IMG/VR virus record: IMGVR_UViG_3300034190_001790
Coordinates: 1-62,902 of that record
Source: a virus
Length of the DNA: 62,902 bases
Reading direction: 5' to 3' (one strand)
Part shown: positions 59,239-62,902 of the stretch, piece by piece
Position numbering within the stretch: the first letter of the stretch is position 1
Layout of the letters: each line of letters begins with the position of its first letter
Notes under the pieces: model-generated
What the model saw: the letters and a program-made list of their open reading frames with translations, nothing else
Told to the model about the DNA's origin: nothing
Databases searched by the model: none
Program-made: the position numbers and the translations under genes

Positions 59239-59369
59239 AAAAGTCTGTCATAAAAATATAATATAAATATAAATAGCTGATAATAAATAAGTTATAGTAA
59301 ATTATATAAACAAAAAGGTCTGGCAAAAGTCTGTCATAAGTCTGTCATTAACTGTCATTTACTTGTCAT
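59239..59369 (+). repeat. Helically phased TGTCAT direct repeats
   Basis: AAAAGTCTGTCATAA occurs exactly at 59,239-59,253 and 59,325-59,339. TGTCAT recurs at 59,332, 59,343, 59,353 and 59,364, with a degenerate unit TGGCAA at 59,321: spacing 11, 11, 10, 11 bp, one helical turn each. With the surrounding AT-rich sequence this looks like iterons of a replication origin or a cluster of regulator sites on one face of the helix. Nothing else is seen in 59,159-59,380. Confidence 0.6.
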
Positions 59370-59381
59370 ATACAAAAAAAA

Positions 59382-59404
59382 AGAGAAAACTATATGTCTT
59401 CTCT
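59382..59404 (-). terminator. Possible intrinsic terminator after 71-aa gene
   Basis: Minus strand AGAGAA, 11-nt loop, TTCTCT, then nine T. Six-pair stem plus strong T-run, 34 nt after the stop of the 71-aa gene. It isolates that gene from groEL. Confidence 0.6.
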
Positions 59405-59437
59405 CTTTCACTACTAATCAAACTAAACGGGATCTCT

Positions 59438-59653
59438 TTAATACTCGTATATATCTCTGTCATTATTCATTCGCATCTTAGCTCTCTCAATACCATCAGC
59501 TATACAATCTATTTTGTATTGCTTTTTCATTTGCTTTCTATACATTGATGCTTGCTCAATTCCTGTAACGCCGTCAGGGCGTCCATTAATTAACCTTCCG
59601 TCCTTAACGTATAGGCCATTTACATAATCTGAAGTGTTACTGTTGTATTCCAT
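59438..59653 (-). CDS. Small hypothetical protein, 71 aa
   Basis: ATG at 59,653 chosen (M-E-Y-N-S-N...). The upstream extension to 59,692 uses an alternative start without a good leader. The sequence includes YVKDGRLINGRPDGVTGIEQASMYRKQMKKQYKIDCIADGIERAKMRMNND: a short beta part then helices. Expressed as its own transcript, ending at the terminator at 59,382. First minus-strand gene next to the control region. Function unknown. Confidence 0.6.
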   Translation of the reverse strand: MEYNSNTSDYVNGLYVKDGRLINGRPDGVTGIEQASMYRKQMKKQYKIDCIADGIERAKMRMNNDRDIYEY

Positions 59654-60082
59654 GACTTTTTTTTGTAAAGATAATAAAAATATATTACACATTTAGAGGT
59701 TGAGGATAATACTACACTACACGGCAAACTCGCAAAATTTTAAAACGCTTTTTTTTACTAGGGGGGGTACTAGATTTGGCTGACGCACTCGGATTTTTTT
59801 GGCTTTTTGTTTTCATCTGGCTGCGTCCAGTGTCGTACTGGCGGCGTCCAGCATCGCCCACGCTCCACGCTCCGAATCGCTGCGGATTCAGGTGGATTCT
59901 CCCCTCCATTACCCCACATTCCGCTAGATATGAGAGCATAAGAAACAATGATCATCGTTTTTAAGGACAAAGAACTGCGTCTTTATACCCCTCCGAACTG
60001 CACAAATAGTAAACAAAACGCAGTGAAACACGCCGCTGTAAGTGATTGATACTCAGCATATTAAAAAATAGTTGTGTATTTA
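59654..60082. other. Intergenic control region with GC-rich island
   Basis: No convincing gene. Contents: an 8-nt G/T-rich step with seven G at 59,761-59,767; a GC-rich island from about 59,815 to 59,935, much richer than flanking DNA; two 14-bp near-identical direct repeats CTGGCxGCGTCCAG (59,817-59,830 and 59,838-59,851); hairpins CCAGT/ACTGG and GAATC/GATTC; and a near-palindrome around ATGATCAT at 59,948. A 33-codon frame (59,948-60,049, MIIVFKDKELRLY...) and overlapping longer frames exist but lack support. As the divergent point of both transcription blocks it may hold an origin or a structured RNA. Confidence 0.5.
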
Positions 60083-60115
60083 TTTGTTTTATAATAATTT
60101 ATTTATATATATTTG
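60083..60115 (+). promoter_or_regulatory. Strong Bacteroidota-type early promoter
   Basis: TTTG at 60,083-60,086, then 21 nt, then TATATTTG at 60,108-60,115: a near-perfect match to the Bacteroidota consensus TTTG-N19-21-TAnnTTTG. Transcription would begin near 60,121, giving a leader of about 25 nt to the ATG at 60,146. It should drive the early plus-strand operon using host sigma factor. Confidence 0.8.
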
Positions 60116-60145
60116 CACATAAATCAAACAAAAATTAAACAAATT

Positions 60146-60325
60146 ATGACTAGAGAAATCACTACCGAATGGACGTTAAACGAGTTAACAACACTAAGAA
60201 TGATTATCGCAGATAGAATTAGAGAAATGAGAGACAATAATATTGACTACGATACTCCTGAAATGAGAGGACTACAAACCAAGATAACCTTGATGCACGA
60301 AGATATGGTTTTTGATAACATCTAA
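60146..60325 (+). CDS. Small early protein, 59 aa
   Basis: MTREITTEWTLNELTTLRMIIADRIREMRDNNIDYDTPEMRGLQTKITLMHEDMVFDNI. Start at 60,146 is the ATG after the AAACAAATT leader. A predicted helical hairpin, acidic. First gene after the early promoter, so probably made within minutes of infection. Function unknown. Confidence 0.65.
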   Translation: MTREITTEWTLNELTTLRMIIADRIREMRDNNIDYDTPEMRGLQTKITLMHEDMVFDNI

Positions 60326-60332
60326 CCTTATC

Positions 60333-60392
60333 CTACTCCTAGTGGCTCATAGTTAATCGCTATGGGCTTTTCTAGGTAGAGGAATAATCCTC
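60333..60392 (+). ncRNA. Structured intergenic RNA candidate R1
   Basis: Nested helices: CCTAG (60,338-60,342) with CTAGG (60,372-60,376), enclosing GCTCATAG (60,345-60,352) with CTATGGGC (60,360-60,367) around loop TTAATCG, then a hairpin GAGG-AATAAT-CCTC (60,379-60,392). The same fold with different stem bases is repeated at 60,711-60,771. The CTA before the CT bulge also pairs with TAG after CTAGG. Located between early genes, in the same orientation. Unknown class. Confidence 0.65.
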
Positions 60393-60415
60393 GACTAATT
60401 AAACAAACAAACATT

Positions 60416-60703
60416 ATGAATATAACAAAAGTTGATATCCTCACTAGAGTAGACCAAAAATTAGGTACAGAATTACTAGATAAGTTTTACTCAGTAAACA
60501 TGAGTTCAGGAATAGAATGCAGAATACAAGGAAAATTCTCTCCTGATTTAGTATTAGAATTGAATGAAAAACTAGGTATAGACCCATACAATGATAACCC
60601 ATGGGAAGTTGACGAGGGTGGCTTTGTTAATCTATCATTCGTTCTTATATCTGCTATATCAGGATGTAATGACAAGGTTAATCTAGAGATTACTCTTGCA
60701 TAA
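60416..60703 (+). CDS. Small early protein, 95 aa
   Basis: MNITKVDILTRVDQKLGTELLDKFYSVNMSSGIECRIQGKFSPDLVLELNEKLG... ATG after AAACAAACAAACATT leader. Acidic alpha/beta protein, unrecognised. Flanked on both sides by the paired structured RNAs. Confidence 0.6.
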   Translation: MNITKVDILTRVDQKLGTELLDKFYSVNMSSGIECRIQGKFSPDLVLELNEKLGIDPYNDNPWEVDEGGFVNLSFVLISAISGCNDKVNLEITLA

Positions 60704-60710
60704 ACCTAGC

Positions 60711-60771
60711 ATACTCCTAGTGCCTCAATGCTCATCGCATTGGGGTTTTCTAGGTAGAAGACAATAGTGTC
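60711..60771 (+). ncRNA. Structured intergenic RNA candidate R2
   Basis: CCTAG (60,716-60,720) with CTAGG (60,750-60,754) enclosing CCTCAATG (60,723-60,730) with CATTGGGG (60,738-60,745) around CTCATCG, then hairpin GACA-ATAG-TGTC (60,760-60,771). Compared with R1, at least four of eight inner pairs differ while pairing is kept, the loop keeps ATCG, and flanks TACTCCTAGTG and TTTTCTAGGTAGA are identical. That is compensatory change within a conserved frame, so a real RNA. Confidence 0.7.
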
Positions 60772-60791
60772 ATAATTAAACAAACAAACAA

Positions 60792-61082
60792 ATGAGTACA
60801 TATAAAGTTAGAGATACACAATTCGGTAAAGACTTTGATAAGCCGATGAACATCAACGGCAGAGATGCCAACAAAGGATGGTACAATCTTGTACTATCTA
60901 TTGCCGAATTAAAGATGTATATCAGAGGATTAAAACCACATAGAAACTACACTCTCAAAGGTGTGAAAGCATACTTTGGATTAGATATGTTTAAGTACAA
61001 CAAGCATGAGTTGTTAAACTGCCTAGAATCGTTCAAGAGACAGCTTGAGGATTATAATGGCATGGACACTCAAAGCGAATAG
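60792..61082 (+). CDS. Small early protein, 96 aa
   Basis: Alpha/beta protein with MSTYKVRDTQFGKDFDKPMNINGRDANKGWYNLVLSIAELKMYIRGLKPHRNYTLKGVKAYFGLDMFKYNKHELLNCLESFK. Not recognised. ATG after AAACAAACAAACAA leader. The hammerhead candidate starts at its stop codon, so ribozyme cleavage would leave a short 3' end on this message. Confidence 0.6.
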   Translation: MSTYKVRDTQFGKDFDKPMNINGRDANKGWYNLVLSIAELKMYIRGLKPHRNYTLKGVKAYFGLDMFKYNKHELLNCLESFKRQLEDYNGMDTQSE

Positions 61083-61135
61083 ATACTCTGATGAGGACTC
61101 AATGTCCGAAACGAGCAGCAATGCTCGTCAGTATC
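61082..61135 (+). ncRNA. Hammerhead ribozyme, type I
   Basis: All core parts are present in order: stem I GATACT (61,082-61,087) with AGTATC (61,130-61,135), six pairs; CTGATGA (61,088-61,094); stem II GGAC (61,095-61,098), loop TCAAT, GTCC (61,104-61,107); GAAA (61,108-61,111); stem III CGAGC (61,112-61,116), loop AGCAAT, GCTCG (61,123-61,127); and the GUC cleavage site (61,127-61,129). Self-cleavage would occur after C61,129. Stem I is the open one, so type I. It would cut the early mRNA between the 96-aa gene and the 77-aa gene, leaving a 32-nt leader on the latter. No obvious stem I internal loop for the tertiary contact is seen, so activity is not proven. Confidence 0.9.
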
Positions 61136-61161
61136 ATAAGATACCAATTAAAACAAACAAA

Positions 61162-61395
61162 ATGAAAAAATCAAATTATGCATCAGTATTATATACTTGC
61201 TACGAGTTAAGTAAGAACAATGTTCTTGGAGTAACTTATGAAGAATCTAAGTGTCCTGAATCATTAGACAGAAGTACACCTGAATCACACAGCATTGAGA
61301 TACTTAAGCTAACCTTAAACAATGATGATGTGACAGAAAAGTTAGAGGGAATATGGGAGGAGATTATAGAACACATTGCTAACGAAAACAATTAG
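61162..61395 (+). CDS. Small early protein, 77 aa
   Basis: MKKSNYASVLYTCYELSKNNVLGVTYEESKCPESLDRSTPESHSIEILKLTLNNDDVTEKLEGIWEEIIEHIANENN. The ATG at 61,162 follows the AAACAAACAAA leader; an in-frame extension upstream would read through the hammerhead and is rejected. Acidic, helical. Followed by 4 nt to the next gene. Unknown function. Confidence 0.6.
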   Translation: MKKSNYASVLYTCYELSKNNVLGVTYEESKCPESLDRSTPESHSIEILKLTLNNDDVTEKLEGIWEEIIEHIANENN

Positions 61396-61399
61396 AATC

Positions 61400-61876
61400 A
61401 TGAGAAAAAAATATATAGTTATCGATACATGGAACGGAGATGGATATTCTTCAGAAAATGGAGTAGATACAAAACAATTCGCATACAAAAAATCAGCATT
61501 CAAATGGGCTTATAAAAGAGCATTGAGCAATGCTGATGGAGATGCAAAATATGTAACAAGATACTCTGATGAGTATGCACAAATAGACAAGGGAGCAGAG
61601 GGAGACGGATATTTTTTTGATAGTTATGACGATAATTGTGGTAGCTATCAAGTATGGGAGTTAAAAGATGCATATGCGTTTGTGATTCTATGTAATGTAA
61701 ATGATTGTGCAATGCTCACAAAGGAACAATTTGAAGAGCAAACAAAATCGTTAGATGATGAATACGGAGAGGATTTAGAAGAGAATTCACATACAGAAGA
61801 GAATGGAGATAAATTTTATAATTCTCTTGTTGATGACTACGATTATCAATTTAGACTAATTAGTAACTTAAAATAA
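61400..61876 (+). CDS. Early acidic protein, 158 aa
   Basis: MRKKYIVIDTWNGDGYSSENGVDTKQFAYKKSAFKWAYKRALSNADGDAKYVTRYSDEYAQIDKGAEGDGYFFDSYDDNCGSYQVWEL... Start at 61,400. Very acidic with many Y, D, G. No family recognised. Possibly a DNA-mimic or host-targeting protein, judged only by charge. Confidence 0.6.
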   Translation: MRKKYIVIDTWNGDGYSSENGVDTKQFAYKKSAFKWAYKRALSNADGDAKYVTRYSDEYAQIDKGAEGDGYFFDSYDDNCGSYQVWELKDAYAFVILCNVNDCAMLTKEQFEEQTKSLDDEYGEDLEENSHTEENGDKFYNSLVDDYDYQFRLISNLK

Positions 61877-61881
61877 ATAAA

Positions 61882-62094
61882 ATGGCATACAATGAATTCG
61901 ATGAATTAGAAAAAAATATTCAGCATTGGTACTACACATATCAAACCATACACAAAAAGATCTCGAGTAGTGTTTTTAAATCTTGCTCTAAAGATGAGTA
62001 CAACCAGTATGAAAATGCGATTGCTAAATTAAAAGAAGTAAAGAAGAAGTACGGAACTATAGATATTACAGATATAAAAGATTTACATCGTTAA
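61882..62094 (+). CDS. Small helical early protein, 70 aa
   Basis: MAYNEFDELEKNIQHWYYTYQTIHKKISSSVFKSCSKDEYNQYENAIAKLKEVKKKYGTIDITDIKDLHR. Two predicted helices, no family recognised. Starts 5 nt after the previous gene and is followed by structured RNA R3. Confidence 0.6.
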   Translation: MAYNEFDELEKNIQHWYYTYQTIHKKISSSVFKSCSKDEYNQYENAIAKLKEVKKKYGTIDITDIKDLHR

Positions 62095-62112
62095 TTTGTG
62101 TTTGTTTGTTCT

Positions 62113-62149
62113 GCGAGATGCCTCACTATGAAAGTAGTGGGGATTTCGT
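62113..62149 (+). ncRNA. Structured intergenic RNA candidate R3
   Basis: GCGAGAT (62,113-62,119) with ATTTCGT (62,143-62,149), including two G-U pairs, encloses CCTCACTA (62,121-62,128) with TAGTGGGG (62,135-62,142) around TGAAAG. The inner helix has the same xCTC...GGGx edges with a U-G pair in third place as R1 and R2. The outer stem differs, and no third hairpin is evident. It lies between two early genes. Confidence 0.55.
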
Positions 62150-62183
62150 GGTACAAGACAAATATTAATTAAAATTAAATAAA

Positions 62184-62387
62184 ATGAAAGCAAATCAATT
62201 ATTAAAATTTCTGCAAGATGTAGAACAACAAGTAAATTCTTATGGAAGAACTTTGGAAGATGTTGAAGTAAACTTTAGGAGAAGTGATGATTCTGACATT
62301 GAACAAACAGATTTCGTAGGGGTGGATTTATTTGATGAAGAATCAAATAAAATAGTAGAGAGTATAGTAATAATGGGTAAATATTAA
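62184..62387 (+). CDS. Small early protein, 67 aa
   Basis: MKANQLLKFLQDVEQQVNSYGRTLEDVEVNFRRSDDSDIEQTDFVGVDLFDEESNKIVESIVIMGKY. Starts after AAATTAAATAAA. Acidic small alpha/beta fold, unrecognised. Ends 10 nt before the last gene. Confidence 0.6.
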   Translation: MKANQLLKFLQDVEQQVNSYGRTLEDVEVNFRRSDDSDIEQTDFVGVDLFDEESNKIVESIVIMGKY

Positions 62388-62397
62388 ATTAAATAAA

Positions 62398-62902
62398 ATG
62401 GGATACAATACAGATTGGAACGGACAATTAAAAACTAATAGAGCATTCACTACACAAGAATTAATAGAATGGGAAGTAATAGTTGAAGAGAGACATGATG
62501 ATGAATTTAAATACGGAGACGAAAGAAGAGAGTTTCCATCAATATGGTGTGGATTTGAGATTAAAAACATTACTGATGATTCAGGAACTTATGGAGTATT
62601 TAGATGGATGGGTCATGAGAAGACATATCAGGGCAAAGAATGGACAATATTCTTTTTGCAAAAATGTATGGAATGGAGCCATAATGAAGAAATATATGCA
62701 GAGGGTGTTTTGGAATGGAGAGGAGATGAAGAGGATGATATGGGGGCTCTTGTAATTGAAAAAGCAAGTGACTTAGATGACGAGGGAGCCATGATGATGA
62801 TGCATATAGAAAAGGTGGAATTTTCCTACAAAAGAGAGAAGACTGCATATATATATGATGCAAAAAAAAGAGGATATAAAGTTCTTAAATCAAATGTGCG
62901 TT
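62398..62902 (+). CDS. Early protein cut by window end, at least 168 aa
   Basis: Begins MGYNTDWNGQLKTNRAFTTQELIEWEVIVEE and is open to the last base. Acidic, with several W residues and a basic end (YIYDAKKRGYKVLKSNVR). If the window end joins its start, the next codon is TGA, ending the protein at 168 aa. The MGYNTDWNG opening resembles small phage-encoded proteins of unknown role. Starts after the A/T-rich leader AAATTAAATAAA. Confidence 0.7.
   Translation, partial: MGYNTDWNGQLKTNRAFTTQELIEWEVIVEERHDDEFKYGDERREFPSIWCGFEIKNITDDSGTYGVFRWMGHEKTYQGKEWTIFFLQKCMEWSHNEEIYAEGVLEWRGDEEDDMGALVIEKASDLDDEGAMMMMHIEKVEFSYKREKTAYIYDAKKRGYKVLKSNVR

Noticed and set aside
59654-59692. Longer start of the 71-aa gene at 59,692
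   Set aside because: It needs a non-ATG start and adds residues without coding character; ATG 59,653 is preferred.
59712-59970. Several overlapping open frames on both strands in the GC-rich island
   Set aside because: They overlap each other, have no leader or coding pattern shared with neighbours, and arise because GC-rich DNA has fewer stops.
59948-60049. Short plus-strand frame of 33 codons, MIIVFKDKELRLY...
   Set aside because: It lies upstream of the early promoter, in the odd-composition island, and has no leader; mentioned only in the region entry.
61045-61161. Longer upstream start of the 77-aa gene through the hammerhead
   Set aside because: It would read across the ribozyme and the A-rich leader; the ATG at 61,162 has the typical leader.
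1-62902. Search for tRNA genes, CRISPR arrays, integrase or insertion sequences
   Set aside because: Nothing convincing was seen by eye; a tRNA scan would be needed to exclude tRNAs fully.

Overview
The window reads as the genome, or nearly all of it, of a tailed phage (podovirus type) infecting a bacterium of the phylum Bacteroidota, probably a marine flavobacterium. The DNA is AT-rich. Genes start without Shine-Dalgarno sequences, usually after A-rich leaders such as AAATTAAATAAA-ATG or AAACAAACAAA-ATG. Upstream regions carry the Bacteroidota-type -7 box TAnnTTTG. The structural genes run in the order terminase, portal, scaffold-like, major capsid, ring/tail proteins, a 1645-aa tail protein and giant internal proteins. 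This order and the protein sizes resemble crAss-like and Cellulophaga podoviruses; that placement is an inference from recognisable motifs, not from a search.

Layout. Positions 1-10,515 are on the plus strand and hold early and replication genes: a DUF3310-like protein, a DnaA domain IV-like protein, an ERF/Rad52-like annealing protein with a PD-(D/E)XK exonuclease, an SSB-tail-like protein, a primase/SF3 helicase, an SF2 helicase with a VRR-NUC nuclease, and a metallophosphoesterase. Positions 10,501-59,653 are almost entirely on the minus strand. Read in the direction of transcription they hold GroEL, GroES, a putative spanin pair, about ten small lysine-rich proteins, the lysis genes (amidase and holin), tail fibre genes, terminase, portal, capsid, tail ring/muzzle genes, and three internal (ejection) proteins including one of 2509 aa. 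The one plus-strand gene in this block is a winged-helix regulator (56,330-56,770). Positions 59,654-60,145 are an intergenic control region with a GC-rich island. From 60,146 to the end, plus-strand small early genes resume.

Joining the right end to the left end completes a stop codon for the gene cut at the right edge. It also turns the layout into two divergent transcription blocks with one divergent and one convergent junction, which fits a complete circularly permuted genome of about 62.9 kb. On that reading no DNA polymerase or RNA polymerase gene is visible, so the phage would borrow the host replisome through its DnaA-like protein, primase-helicase and recombination genes.

The most unusual feature is RNA-based. 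The early-gene operon is punctuated by structured intergenic RNAs. One at 61,082-61,135 matches the whole hammerhead ribozyme core, with all three stems perfectly paired. Two others (60,333-60,392 and 60,711-60,771) share a nested fold kept by compensatory changes. A fourth (62,113-62,149) has a related hairpin, and two more lie at 1.28-1.39 kb and 1.77-1.89 kb. Together they suggest processing or regulation of a polycistronic early mRNA at gene boundaries. A second point of interest is the GroEL/GroES pair, whose promoter region carries helically phased TGTCAT repeats.
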